Counted from the stretch's first letter, positions 25,671 through 34,491 are shown. The stretch is 64,000 bases of DNA from JAUIAI01 sp041396585 (GCA_041396585.1 JAWKYG010000017.1:1-64000), one strand, 5' to 3'. Translations and numbers: made by a program. The notes: generated from the letters alone by a model not told the origin.

Positions 25671-27035
25671 ATGAAGCTCATCGGGTTCCGTCGCGCGATC
25701 TGGGCCCTGCTGGTGTCGATGCAGGTTGCCTGCGCATCCTACGGTGTGATCGGCAACGAACCGATCCCGCAACCGCGTGCCGCATCCGGCTATTCGCTGC
25801 AGAATTTTGCCCGCCAGCACGCCGGTGACGACACGATCTTCCTGGTGTCATTCTCTGGCGGCGGCACGCGCGCGGCGGCCCTCTCGTATGGCGTGTTGCA
25901 GGCTCTGCGCGACACCGCGATCGTCACCCGGCCCACTGTTCAAGGGCGCATGATCGATCTGATCGACGTGATCAGTTCGGTGTCTGGTGGCAGCTTCACC
26001 GCCGCCTATTTCGGATTGCACGGTGATCGCATCTTCGAGGATTTCGAAGACGTCTTCCTGCGCCGCGACATCCAGACCTCGCTGATTCGCGCGCTGCTCA
26101 ATCCGTTTCGCTGGTTCACCTCCACCGGTCGCACCGAACTGGCAGTTCAACACTACGAGGACGCAATCTTCAAGGGCGCCACCTACGCGGACCTGCAGCG
26201 GCACGATGCGCCGCTGATCATGATCAATGCATCCGATCTCGCCTACGGTGCCCGCCTGACCTTCCTGCAGGAATATTTCGATCTGCTCTGTTCGGATCTT
26301 TCATCATTTCCGATCTCGCGCGCGGTGGCCGCTTCGGCGGCGGTGCCGATCCTGTTCAACCCGATCGTGCTGCGCAATCACGATGGCTGCCATGCGCGCA
26401 TGCCGCCCTGGCTGGAGTCACTGAAGGATCAGGCGGTCGCCAATGTCGAGATCGACATGGCGATCCGTGGCCTCGAAAGCTACCTGGACAAAGACAAACG
26501 TCACTACGCGCACCTGGTCGACGGGGGCATCACAGACAATCTCGGCCTGCGTGCGATCTACGATCTGGTGGCGCTGGGCGGCGGCCCACGCGCGCTGCTG
26601 CGCCGGCTCGGCATGCACGCGCCACGACGGCTGGTGCTGCTGTCGGTGAATGCGGCCACTGTGCCCGAGCCGCAGATGGATCGCAGCAACCGGCAGCCGT
26701 CGCTCGAGGAAGCCGCCAATGCGGTCTCGGACGTGCAGATTCACCGCTACAACGCGGCCACCGTCGATCTGATGCGGCAAAGCCTCGCGCGATGGGCCGA
26801 AGAGCTGTCCGGCCCGGGCCATCCGGTGGCCTCGTTCTATATCGACGTCAGCCTGCAGACGGTGAAGGACCGCCCGATTCTGCGGCTGCTGAATCTGACG
26901 CCGACCAGTTTCGCGCTCAGCGATGAGCAGGTGGACCGCCTTACCGCGACCGGCCGCGCGCTCGTGCTCGATCACCCCGAGTTCCGGCGGCTGCAGCGGC
27001 ATCTGGATGATGCCGCGGCCGCCGCAAGAGACTGA
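25671..27035 (+). CDS. Patatin-like phospholipase, probably exported
   Basis: Serine acyl hydrolase of 454 residues with the Ser-Asp dyad. FSGGGTRAAALSYG (about 61-74) is the oxyanion-hole loop; SVSGGS gives nucleophile Ser105; the catalytic Asp is in VDGGITDNLG near 287. The N-terminal 20 residues are hydrophobic and followed by Cys21 (VACASYG), suggestive of a signal or lipoprotein peptide, though position -3 is not a usual lipobox residue. Several short hydrophobic stretches follow. It probably acts on membrane lipids in the envelope. Single gene between divergent and convergent neighbours. Confidence 0.8.
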   Translation: MKLIGFRRAIWALLVSMQVACASYGVIGNEPIPQPRAASGYSLQNFARQHAGDDTIFLVSFSGGGTRAAALSYGVLQALRDTAIVTRPTVQGRMIDLIDVISSVSGGSFTAAYFGLHGDRIFEDFEDVFLRRDIQTSLIRALLNPFRWFTSTGRTELAVQHYEDAIFKGATYADLQRHDAPLIMINASDLAYGARLTFLQEYFDLLCSDLSSFPISRAVAASAAVPILFNPIVLRNHDGCHARMPPWLESLKDQAVANVEIDMAIRGLESYLDKDKRHYAHLVDGGITDNLGLRAIYDLVALGGGPRALLRRLGMHAPRRLVLLSVNAATVPEPQMDRSNRQPSLEEAANAVSDVQIHRYNAATVDLMRQSLARWAEELSGPGHPVASFYIDVSLQTVKDRPILRLLNLTPTSFALSDEQVDRLTATGRALVLDHPEFRRLQRHLDDAAAAARD

Positions 27036-27138
27036 CGCCGACCCGTATCCCGCTCACTTGCGACAATCGCCACCACGCGCAGGGGAGCATGCCGATGTCA
27101 TCGAGGCCCGAACATCGACGCGCGAATCGGCGCACACC

Positions 27139-27861
27139 TCAGCCCGCATCGGCCAGCGCCCTGGCCAGACCCGGAAAATCATCGACGATGAAATCATGAT
27201 GCGCATTGGGCTGGGGATCCGGCGGGCCGGCCGGGCCCCACTCCAGCGGGCGTTTCACGAACGCGGTCTTGAAGCCCCTGGCCCGGGCGGCATCCAGATC
27301 GAAGTTGTGACAGGCCACCATGCAGATCTGTGACGGATCGAGCTGCAGAAACCGTGCCACCGTGTCGTAGGCCTCGGGAAGCACTTTGTACTTGCCGATG
27401 GCCTCGCAGGAGAACACTGCGTCCCATGACAGGCCATTGTGGCGCGCGGTATCCAGAATGATGCGAAAGCTCAGGATCGTGAACGAGGCACAGATGAAGC
27501 GCTCGCGCAGCCTGGGCAGCACGGCCGGGAAATCCGGCCAGCACTGGAAACTGTGCGGCGCATCATAGGCGATCAGATGCCGCTCCTGATCGGTGAACGC
27601 CTGCAGGTCATGCCCGACGATCACCTCCTCGAGCGCCGCGCGATGCGCCCCATCGAAGTTGTAGGCCGGTGGTGAATCCTTGCCGAGATTGAGCATCTTG
27701 CCCAGGCTGCGGCGACGCAGCTCATTGGCGATGTCATGCCAGTCGCGCGTCAGACCATGCTTTGCCCCGGTAGCCGCCAGAACCTCGGTGAAGCCGGCGT
27801 GCCAATCGAGGATCGTGCCGCCGGTATCGAAGGTCAGTGCGCGGATGCCTGAATGGCTCAT
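27139..27861 (-). CDS. HAD-superfamily hydrolase, haloacid dehalogenase type II-like
   Basis: A 240-residue HAD enzyme. Motif I is FDTGGTILDWH: the nucleophile Asp is present but the second Asp of phosphatases is replaced by Gly, as in dehalogenase-like branches. The cap region follows at about 20-95; motif III Lys is in GKYKVLPEAYD; motif IV is ACHNFDLDAARARG. GAGGAGA precedes ATG 27861. It follows the dehydroquinase-like gene by 90 bp on the same strand, downstream of tetR at 28415. Whether it dehalogenates haloacids or acts on another substrate cannot be judged. Confidence 0.8.
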   Translation of the reverse strand: MSHSGIRALTFDTGGTILDWHAGFTEVLAATGAKHGLTRDWHDIANELRRRSLGKMLNLGKDSPPAYNFDGAHRAALEEVIVGHDLQAFTDQERHLIAYDAPHSFQCWPDFPAVLPRLRERFICASFTILSFRIILDTARHNGLSWDAVFSCEAIGKYKVLPEAYDTVARFLQLDPSQICMVACHNFDLDAARARGFKTAFVKRPLEWGPAGPPDPQPNAHHDFIVDDFPGLARALADAG

Positions 27862-27951
27862 GGGATCTCCTCAGAAGGTATGTTTCCGAGCGGATCTCGT
27901 GAACCGCCCGCTTGTTCGCGGCGAATGCTGCGATCCCGGCCGGCAGCCGAC

Positions 27952-28383
27952 TCAGGTCCTGCCGGCCAGAATGCCGCGCAACGCCAGCTCATAGCCGTGG
28001 ATGCCGAAACCCGTGACCACGCCCTGCGCCGCGCCGGCGACGTCAGACACCCGGCCACGACGCGCAGGGTTCGACAGATGCAGTTCCCAGACCGGGAACG
28101 ACACCTGGCCTATCGCGGCCACCAGCGCCGGATAACCGCTCATGAAACCCGCCGGATTGAAGATCGCGCCGATATATCCGTGATCATGCGCCTCGTAGAT
28201 CCGGTTGATGACCTCGCCCTCGATGTTCGAGTGAAAGATGTCGACCTGCACACCAAGCACCTCGGCCGAGGCTCGGATGAACTCGTCGTAGTCGGCCAGT
28301 GTCAGGGGGCCGAACACCTCCACCTGGGATTTGCCGCGCATGTTCATGCCGGCGCCGTGAATGACCAGGATCTTGGGACGCAT
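27952..28383 (-). CDS. Type II 3-dehydroquinate dehydratase-like protein lacking catalytic residues
   Basis: The 143-residue length and flavodoxin-like fold match AroQ. Kept features are the SNIEGEVIN block (canonical SNHEGE), ELHLSNPARR (catalytic His102 and the phosphate/anion Ser104), and the C-terminal GFGIHGYELAL. Missing are the essential Tyr of the flexible loop, here Phe24 in VEVFGP, and the active-site His of NAGGLTH, here Ser82 in NPAGFMS. Loss of Tyr should largely abolish dehydratase activity, so shikimate synthesis is unlikely. It sits between tetR and a HAD hydrolase on the same strand, not near aro genes; role unknown. Confidence 0.75.
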   Translation of the reverse strand: MRPKILVIHGAGMNMRGKSQVEVFGPLTLADYDEFIRASAEVLGVQVDIFHSNIEGEVINRIYEAHDHGYIGAIFNPAGFMSGYPALVAAIGQVSFPVWELHLSNPARRGRVSDVAGAAQGVVTGFGIHGYELALRGILAGRT

Positions 28384-28414
28384 CGGGAATCTCGCTGGTT
28401 GCTGTGAGTAGCCC

Positions 28415-29065
28415 CTATCTTGGCATTGGCTCAGAGTCCGGGGCAATCGCGCTCCCGATACCCCGCCCACCCTGCACGAAGCCGGCGATCAGGCGCACCA
28501 GGGCATCCTCGAATTCCCCGCTTTGCAGCCATGCCGGATCACGCAGAAGCGCGCCGCGGATCGCGCCACCCACGGCCCGGCTGAGCACGAAGCCATCGAT
28601 CGTGCCTGCCATCGATCCATCGCCGTTGCGGGCCAGCAGCGCCGCGGTCAGTGCATCGGTCTCGCCCAGCAAGGCCTCGAACCGCCCTGACCGGGCCAAT
28701 GCGACCAACAGCGCGTGCCGGGCCCGCAACCGGCCGCCGAGCGCCCCCAGCAGGGTGCGCACGATCGCGCGCAGGCGCTGTTCACCCGCCGGCAGGGGGT
28801 CGGCAGCCTCGCGATGGCGGGCGAGTTCCTCGAATACCTGAGCCATCTCGCGACGGGTCAGGGCCTCGAGCAGCGCCTCACGATGCGGGAAGTACTGATA
28901 CAGCGTGCCGATGCTGACCCCGGCAACCGCCGCGATGCGATTCGTGGTCAGAGCCTCCAGGCCTTCGGCCTCGAGGATGCGGATCGCCGCCTCGAACATG
29001 AGCGAGACCTTTTCAAGGGCCCGCGCCTGACGCGGCCTGCGGCGCTCAAGCGCTTGTTTTTCCAT
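28415..29065 (-). CDS. TetR-family transcriptional regulator
   Basis: A 216-residue regulator. The HTH covers about residues 30-65 (TNRIAAVAGVSIGTLYQYFPHREALLEAL), followed by an all-helical ligand domain. ATG 29065 (MEKQALERRRPRQARA) is chosen over an upstream in-frame start because the family N-terminus begins there. It diverges from the sterol-desaturase gene across a 96-bp gap with a perfect palindrome, and leads a minus-strand run with the dehydroquinase-like and HAD genes. Likely controls both directions; ligand unknown. Confidence 0.88.
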   Translation of the reverse strand: MEKQALERRRPRQARALEKVSLMFEAAIRILEAEGLEALTTNRIAAVAGVSIGTLYQYFPHREALLEALTRREMAQVFEELARHREAADPLPAGEQRLRAIVRTLLGALGGRLRARHALLVALARSGRFEALLGETDALTAALLARNGDGSMAGTIDGFVLSRAVGGAIRGALLRDPAWLQSGEFEDALVRLIAGFVQGGRGIGSAIAPDSEPMPR

Positions 29066-29109
29066 GTATTTCTCCGCACCAACCCGACCACTGAAAGGCG
29101 AGTCTCGAA

Positions 29110-29128
29110 ATATGAGCAACGCTCATAT
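29110..29128. promoter_or_regulatory. Probable TetR operator (perfect 8-bp palindrome, 3-bp spacer)
   Basis: ATATGAGC and GCTCATAT flank AAC. The right arm overlaps a -10-like TATACT (29126-29131) reading toward the hydroxylase gene, so bound repressor would block that promoter. A partial extra half-site, GACGCTCAC, follows about 15 bp later. Confidence 0.65.
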
Positions 29129-29161
29129 ACTACGCCCAGGGACGCTCACAAAGGAATTGCC

Positions 29162-30106
29162 ATGAACCTCGGGTTGACCATCCTGGCGCTCGCCTTTCCG
29201 TTCATCGTGCTGGCCTCACTGATCGAGGCCGTGGTGCTGTCGCGCCGCCAGGGCATGGCGGCATATGACTGGCGCGCCGCTGCGGTCAGCCTGTTCGATG
29301 CGCTCGTGCGCAATCTGCTGCGCCTGGTTCCGCTGCCATTTCTGGGGGCCGCGTTCGCCTGGGCCTACGAGCACCGGGTGGCAACCATCGAACTCGAAGC
29401 GGTCTGGGCCTTCGTGTTGTTGTTCTTCGGCCAGGAGTTCTGCTACTACTGGTACCACCGGGCCGCGCACCGGGTCCGCTGGTTCTGGGCCACGCACGCG
29501 GTCCATCATTCGCCCAACCAGTTGAACCTGTCGGCCGCCTACCGGCTGGGCTGGACCGGCAAAATCACGGGTACGCTGGTCTTCTTCCTGCCGCTGGCCT
29601 GGCTCGGCTTCGATCCCGGCGTGGTGGTAGCCACCCTGGCGGCGAACCTGCTCTACCAGTTCTGGATCCACGCCACCTGGATTCCGCGGCTTGGCTGGCT
29701 CGAGTACGTCTTGAACACGCCTTCCGCGCATCGCGTGCATCACGCGTCGAATCTCGAGTATCTGGATGCCAACTATGGCGGCGTGCTGATCATCTTCGAT
29801 CGTCTGTTCGGCACCTATGTGCCCGAGCGCGACGACACCCCGTGCGTCTACGGGTGGGTCAGGCCCATTCGCAGCTACAACCCGCTAGCGATCGAGTTCA
29901 CCACCTGGGCGTCACTGGCGCGCGATCTGCTGAGCGCACGCTCGCTGCGCGAGGTCGGCGGTTATCTGTTCGGCCCGCCGGGATGGCGCCCCGACGGCGC
30001 CGGCGAAACCACAGAGGCACTGCGGGCAGCGGCCGGCCTGGCGACGACGCCTTCAGTCACGGCAACTGCAGTGAACACGCAGACCGCGCCGCAGTCGCGC
30101 GCCTGA
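29162..30106 (+). CDS. Sterol desaturase / fatty acid hydroxylase family membrane enzyme
   Basis: A 314-residue integral membrane di-iron enzyme. Histidine motifs are HRAAH (99-103), HAVHH (112-116) and HRVHH (190-194), with four or so membrane helices near 5-25, 55-75, 80-98 and 135-165. Members hydroxylate or desaturate lipids such as sterols, carotenoids or alkylglycerols, taking O2 at the membrane. ATG 29162 follows AAAGGA; the longer open frame upstream covers the regulator and is not used. The last two codons (GCC TGA) are also the first bases of the 13-bp tandem repeat. Confidence 0.9.
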   Translation: MNLGLTILALAFPFIVLASLIEAVVLSRRQGMAAYDWRAAAVSLFDALVRNLLRLVPLPFLGAAFAWAYEHRVATIELEAVWAFVLLFFGQEFCYYWYHRAAHRVRWFWATHAVHHSPNQLNLSAAYRLGWTGKITGTLVFFLPLAWLGFDPGVVVATLAANLLYQFWIHATWIPRLGWLEYVLNTPSAHRVHHASNLEYLDANYGGVLIIFDRLFGTYVPERDDTPCVYGWVRPIRSYNPLAIEFTTWASLARDLLSARSLREVGGYLFGPPGWRPDGAGETTEALRAAAGLATTPSVTATAVNTQTAPQSRA

Positions 30107-30333
30107 GAGGGGTGCCTGAGAGGGGTGCCTGAGAGGGGTGCCTGAGAGGGTGCCTGAGAGGGGTGCCTGAGAGGGGTGCCTGAGAGGGGTGCCTGAGAGG
30201 GGTGCCTGAGAGGGGTGCCTGAGAGGGGTGCCTGAGAGGGGTGCCTGAGAGGGGTGCCTGAGAGCGGTGCCTGAGAGCGGTGCCTGAGAGCGGTGCCTGA
30301 GAGCGGTGCCTGAGAGCGGTGCCTGAGACCGGT
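30101..30333 (+). repeat. Tandem repeat: 18 units of 13 bp (GCCTGAGAGGGGT)
   Basis: Twelve units of GCCTGAGAGGGGT (the fourth, at 30140, lacks one G and is 12 bp) are followed by five of GCCTGAGAGCGGT and one GCCTGAGACCGGT; 233 bp in all. The first unit contains the stop codon of the sterol-desaturase gene. No spacers exist, so it is not CRISPR. The ordered block of variants points to successive duplication by slippage. It fills the gap between two convergent genes. Confidence 0.97.
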
Positions 30334-30389
30334 GCCGGACACCTGCCAGACAGGCATCGCCGCCCCGTCGTCGACGGCCGGCTGGCCGC

Positions 30390-31274
30390 TCATGCCAGAT
30401 CCGCCAGTCGCCGATGCCACTGCTCCACACTCTGCAGGCGTCGCCGCCCACTGTCACCGAGCGCGGCGGCCAGCTCGCAGGCCAGCAGATTCACGATGCT
30501 GACCGCGGCCACATAACTGTCGAACATCGCCGCTCCGCGGCAGTGGCAGGTCAATGTCCAGTCGGCCATACGCAGATCGGCGGCACCGGACGGGTCCGTG
30601 ATCAACACGATGCGGGTCCCCGCCCGTTTTGCCTCACGCAGCGCGGCGGAGAAGGTTGGCACCCGCCGACGGAAGCCCACGGCCAGCACGAGATCCTGTG
30701 CATCCAGGCCGACCAGGGCCTCGGCCAGGGTCTGGGCGGGCAGCGGCGCAAGATCGATGCCGGCACGCAGCAGGCCGAGCTGCGCATGCGCGTACATCGC
30801 CAGCCAGGCACTGTTGCGATAGCCGACCACGACCACACGGCGCGCGCCGGCCAGCGCCGCCACGCTGTCGACCAGGGTCTTGTGGGCCAGCCCTGAGAGG
30901 CTGCGCGCCAGAATCTGCTGATCGGCGGCCAGCTGCCGCGCCGCGGCAGAGAGCTGCCCGGCCCCGCTCGCCTGGCCACCCTCGAGGTAGACCGGCGAGC
31001 CCCATTGCTGGGCATCGCGGGCCTGCGCGCGTGCGAGCGCGAAGCTGCCATAGCCCAGCCGGCGCACCAGGCGCGTGACCGCGGCCTTCGACGCGCCCGC
31101 CTCGGCCGCCAGTTCGGTGGCCGAATGGGTGGCCAGGCGCCCCGGGTGATTGAGCAGCAATTCGGCCACGCCGAGCTCACTACCGGGCAGCTCGCCATAC
31201 GACGCACGGATCCGGTCTTCGAGGCTGTCGGGCGCGGCGCGGCTTCGACGCGGGGTGGAACGGCTCTTGCTCAT
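30390..31274 (-). CDS. RpiR/MurR-family transcriptional regulator
   Basis: A 294-residue regulator with an N-terminal HTH (about 30-80, SATELAAEAGASKAAVTRLVRRLG) and a C-terminal SIS sugar-phosphate-type domain (about 130-260, ARRVVVVGYRNSAWLAMYA). It is divergent from the TRAP importer operon with a 143-bp gap, so it probably controls that operon. SIS domains usually sense phosphosugars, but RpiR members also control amino-acid and ureide catabolism. The end lies 57 bp from the tandem repeat array. Confidence 0.9.
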   Translation of the reverse strand: MSKSRSTPRRSRAAPDSLEDRIRASYGELPGSELGVAELLLNHPGRLATHSATELAAEAGASKAAVTRLVRRLGYGSFALARAQARDAQQWGSPVYLEGGQASGAGQLSAAARQLAADQQILARSLSGLAHKTLVDSVAALAGARRVVVVGYRNSAWLAMYAHAQLGLLRAGIDLAPLPAQTLAEALVGLDAQDLVLAVGFRRRVPTFSAALREAKRAGTRIVLITDPSGAADLRMADWTLTCHCRGAAMFDSYVAAVSIVNLLACELAAALGDSGRRRLQSVEQWHRRLADLA

Positions 31275-31417
31275 GATGATTCGATCAGCACCTTGTCGCT
31301 TGCAACACTTGTTTCAATGTACCCTACCGTAAAACATCTGATTCATCCTGGTGCGGATCGGCCGCGCATGCGCCACGGCGGTGCCTGCGCACCCGCCTGG
31401 GGCGAGGAGACAAGGTC

Positions 31418-31951
31418 ATGAGTGATGGGAATGCGCTGCAGGGCTGGCCGGCCAGAGCCGACGGCTGGAGCCGCGCGCTGGCCTGGCTGACCGATCGCGC
31501 GGCAGCGGTGCTGCTCGCCCTGCTGGTGCTCGATGTCTGGCTCGGCGTGATCGTGCGTTACCTGATTCCGCTGGACATCACATTCACCGAGGAAGCGGCC
31601 CGCTATCTGATGATCTGGGTCGCCCTGCTCGCGGTCTCGAGTGGCATTCCGCGGCGCGAACACATCGGCGTGCAGGTGCTGTTCGAACAGTTCCCGGCCC
31701 CGCTGCGGCGAGGCCTGCTGGCCCTGCTCGATGCGCTGGCGCTGGCCTTTTTCGTGTTCCTCGCCTTCTACGGGCTCGGCCTGGTGGAGCGCGGCAGCAA
31801 GACCTTCACGATGATCGACGGCCTGAGCAAGGCGCTGCCGTTCGCGGCGGTCCCGGTGGGCGCAGGCCTGGCGGCCGTGCAGATCGCGCTGGTGGCCGCG
31901 CGCGATCAGGGCCGGCTGGCGCGCGAGGCAAACGTGGTGATCTGCCCATGA
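31418..31951 (+). CDS. TRAP transporter small permease (DctQ-like)
   Basis: A 177-residue inner-membrane protein with four hydrophobic segments and the DctQ-family pattern ITFTEEAARYLMIWVALLAVSSG, with GIPRREHIGV after it. GGGGCGAGGAG precedes ATG 31418. It overlaps the large permease start by 4 nt (ATGA). It forms the membrane part of a Na+-driven organic-acid importer with the next two products. Confidence 0.9.
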   Translation: MSDGNALQGWPARADGWSRALAWLTDRAAAVLLALLVLDVWLGVIVRYLIPLDITFTEEAARYLMIWVALLAVSSGIPRREHIGVQVLFEQFPAPLRRGLLALLDALALAFFVFLAFYGLGLVERGSKTFTMIDGLSKALPFAAVPVGAGLAAVQIALVAARDQGRLAREANVVICP

Positions 31952-33237
31952 CCGCGGTCGCCATCACCTTCTTCGTGCTGCTCGTGCTGGGCATGCCGAT
32001 CGGCTATGTGCTGGGCATCGCCGGCGTGGTCGGCATGTGGATGATCGCGCCCGGCGGGCGCTTCTTCCCGATGGCCGCCGAGCGTTTCTTTGCCGGGCTC
32101 GACCTGTTCACCTTCCTGGCCATGCCGTTCTTCATTCTGGCCGGCGAGATCATGAACCGCTCGGGCATCACCGACCGTCTGATCGGGCTGGCCGATGCAC
32201 TGGTGGGCTACATGCGCGGTGGCATGGCGCACTCGAACATGGTCGCCTCGGTGCTGTTTGCCGGGCTTTCGGGCGCAGCTACCGCCGATGCCGCGGCCTT
32301 CGGCAACACGCTGGTGCCGGCCATGGTCAAGAGCGGCTATACGCGCCCTTTCGCCTGCGCGGTCACCGCCGCCGGCTCGATCATCGGCCCGACGATCCCG
32401 CCGTCGAACCTGATGATCATCTATGGCTCGCTGATGGGCGTATCGATCGCCGGCCTGTTCGCGGCCGGCATCCTGCCCGGGCTGCTGATCTGCCTGGTCT
32501 GCATGGCCATGATCCGCGCGCTGGCCAACCGGCTGCGCCTGCCCAAGGCCCAGGGTCGCCCGAGCCTGATGCGCATCGTGCTCGCGTTCAAGGACGGCTT
32601 CGCCGCGCTGATCATGCCCGTGATGATCCTGGGCGGCATCCTGGGCGGTGTGACCACCCCCACCGAGGCGGCCTCGATCGCGGTTTTCTATGCGCTGGTG
32701 ATGGGCGTGTTCGTCTATCGCAAAGTGGGCTGGGGTGATCTGCTCGAGATGCTCATCCGCACCGCGCGCATCACGGGCATCGTGTTCCTGATCATCGCCT
32801 CGGCTTCGATCCTCGGCTGGTGGATGACCTTCAATCAGATCCCGCAGACCATCGCGCGTGCGTTCCTCGCGGTGTCCAGCGAGCCGGCGGTGATCATCGC
32901 GCTGATCCTCGCGCTGCTGCTGTTCATCGGCATGTTCATGGACATCAACGCGATGTTGATCATTCTCGCGCCGGTGCTCGCCCCCCTGGCCGCCTCGATC
33001 GGCATGAATCCGATACATGCCGGCATCATGATCGTGCTGGCCCTGAACATCTCGCTGATGACCCCCCCGGTGGGTGCCTGCCTGTTCGTGCTCGCCTCGG
33101 TCACGGGCGAGCGCATCGAGCGCATTGCCAAATCATTGTGGCCGTTCTTACTGGCGGAGGTGGCGGTGCTGCTCGCGGTCGCCTACTGGCCCGCCCTGAC
33201 GCTGACCGTGCCCCGCTGGCTCGGCCTCGTGAACTGA
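31948..33237 (+). CDS. TRAP transporter large permease (DctM-like)
   Basis: A 429-residue permease with about twelve hydrophobic segments. Family patterns are FLAMPFFILAGEIMNRSG near residue 52, FAGLSGAATADAAAFG, and IGPTIPPSNLMIIYG near 148. ATG overlaps the small-subunit stop. It is the translocating subunit, catalysing sodium-coupled uptake of the substrate delivered by the binding protein encoded 50 bp downstream. Confidence 0.93.
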   Translation: MTAVAITFFVLLVLGMPIGYVLGIAGVVGMWMIAPGGRFFPMAAERFFAGLDLFTFLAMPFFILAGEIMNRSGITDRLIGLADALVGYMRGGMAHSNMVASVLFAGLSGAATADAAAFGNTLVPAMVKSGYTRPFACAVTAAGSIIGPTIPPSNLMIIYGSLMGVSIAGLFAAGILPGLLICLVCMAMIRALANRLRLPKAQGRPSLMRIVLAFKDGFAALIMPVMILGGILGGVTTPTEAASIAVFYALVMGVFVYRKVGWGDLLEMLIRTARITGIVFLIIASASILGWWMTFNQIPQTIARAFLAVSSEPAVIIALILALLLFIGMFMDINAMLIILAPVLAPLAASIGMNPIHAGIMIVLALNISLMTPPVGACLFVLASVTGERIERIAKSLWPFLLAEVAVLLAVAYWPALTLTVPRWLGLVN

Positions 33238-33287
33238 TTACCCGTGAACGTCTCGTTCCGTCCCTTCCCACACCAGGAGAGCAAACC

Positions 33288-34322
33288 GTGAAACTCACCC
33301 TCAAGATCGCCAGCGCGGCCGCCGCCGTGCTGCTCGCCGCCAGCCCCGCGCTGGCCCAGAAAACCATGCGTATCGCGCACCTGAATCCGGACAGCCCGTT
33401 CGACAGCCATAGCGGCGCAATGACCGCGGTGTTCAAGAACCTGGTCGAGACCGGCACCAACGGCAGCATTCAGGTGCAGATCTTCGGCAACGGCCAGCTC
33501 GGCAAGGACAACGAGGTGATTCAGCAGGTGCGCGACGGCATCGTGGAATCCACCATCTCGTCGGCCGGTGGCGTGGCCCAGCACTACAAACCGGTCGGCG
33601 TGTTCGATCTGCCCTTCGCCTTCCCGAATATCGACATCGCCACCAAGGTGATCTCGCTCGATAGCGCGTTCGGCGCCAAGATGGCTGCCGACATCGAGGC
33701 CAAGACCGGCCTGAAGACCCTGGGTCTGCTGGATTCGGGCGGATTCTTCGCGATCAGCAACTCCAAGCGGCCGATCAAGTCGCTGGCCGACATGCAGGGT
33801 CTGCGCATCCGCACCATGACCCTGCCCACCCACGAGACCACGATCAAGTCGATCGGCGGCCAGCCCACACCGCTGCCCTGGGCCGAGGTCTATACCGCGC
33901 TGCAGACCGGCGTGGCCGATGGCCAGATGAATCCGATCCCGATCATCGCCTTCGCCAAGTTCGACGAAGTGCAGAAGTATCTTTCGATCACCAATCACGT
34001 GATCACGCCCTACTTCTGGTTCGTCAACAAGGCGTTCTATGATGGCCTGAGCGCGGACGAGAAAAAGGTCGTCGACGCCGCCGCCGAAGTGGCCGTGGGC
34101 GCCGGTCGCGGCATCTCGCGCATCATCGAGGCCTCGGCCGAGAAGGGTCTTCCCAAGCTGGGCCAGAAGATGGCCATCAATGCGATCCCGCCGGCCGAGA
34201 TCGAGAAGTTCGCGGCCATGGCCCAGCCCGCGGTGCGCAAGGTCATCGAAGAGAAACTCGGCGATGACGGCAAGGCGATGCTCGATGCGATGCTCGCCGA
34301 AATCGACAAGGCCAAGAACTGA
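33288..34322 (+). CDS. TRAP transporter substrate-binding protein (DctP-like)
   Basis: A 344-residue periplasmic protein with a Sec signal (residues 1-24, ending SPALA) and the DctP fold. Binding-site region LRIRTMTLPTHETTIKSIGG replaces the common Arg-containing LRxxxxP segment; PLPWAEVYTALQTGVADGQMNP is the family centre. AGGAGAGC precedes GTG 33288. The Arg in LRIRTM likely contacts a carboxylate. Lies between its permeases and the lyase/hydrolase genes, so it probably binds a ureido or diamino acid (inference from context). Confidence 0.93.
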   Translation: MKLTLKIASAAAAVLLAASPALAQKTMRIAHLNPDSPFDSHSGAMTAVFKNLVETGTNGSIQVQIFGNGQLGKDNEVIQQVRDGIVESTISSAGGVAQHYKPVGVFDLPFAFPNIDIATKVISLDSAFGAKMAADIEAKTGLKTLGLLDSGGFFAISNSKRPIKSLADMQGLRIRTMTLPTHETTIKSIGGQPTPLPWAEVYTALQTGVADGQMNPIPIIAFAKFDEVQKYLSITNHVITPYFWFVNKAFYDGLSADEKKVVDAAAEVAVGAGRGISRIIEASAEKGLPKLGQKMAINAIPPAEIEKFAAMAQPAVRKVIEEKLGDDGKAMLDAMLAEIDKAKN

Positions 34323-34372
34323 GGCACGCTGCGCCCGCGATCGCGAGCGGACTGATCGCGTTGCCAGCGCAT

Positions 34373-34405
34373 GATCGAACCGGTTCGCCGTGCACCGGTT
34401 CGATC
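34373..34405 (+). other. Intercistronic 12-bp hairpin after dctP
   Basis: Perfect inverted repeat GATCGAACCGGT / ACCGGTTCGATC with a 9-nt loop, 50 bp after the binding-protein stop. A second small hairpin (GCCCGG-TGAG-CCGGGC, 34425-34440) follows. Neither has a T-run. They may protect the binding-protein mRNA or attenuate the genes downstream. Confidence 0.65.
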
Positions 34406-34491
34406 ACTGCCGCTCAGGCGCGGCGCCCGGTGAGCCGGGCCTGCTATCTGCGATCATTCATTCAACAACGTCATTGTCAGCCACTTGCCCC

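Noticed and set aside
30101..30333. CRISPR array or TPP (thi-box) riboswitch, because of repeats and GGGGTGCC / CTGAGA words
   Set aside because: Units are 13 bp and adjoin with no spacers; the other thi-box parts and a thiamine gene are missing.
29962..30457. Minus-strand open frames across the tandem repeat encoding repeated SGTPLRHPSQAPL peptides
   Set aside because: Openness follows from three frames rotating through a 13-bp repeat; no ribosome site, and it overlaps the hydroxylase end.
31275..31417. RpiR operator in the divergent gap
   Set aside because: Only a weak TGTTT / AAACA pairing was seen; too short to support.
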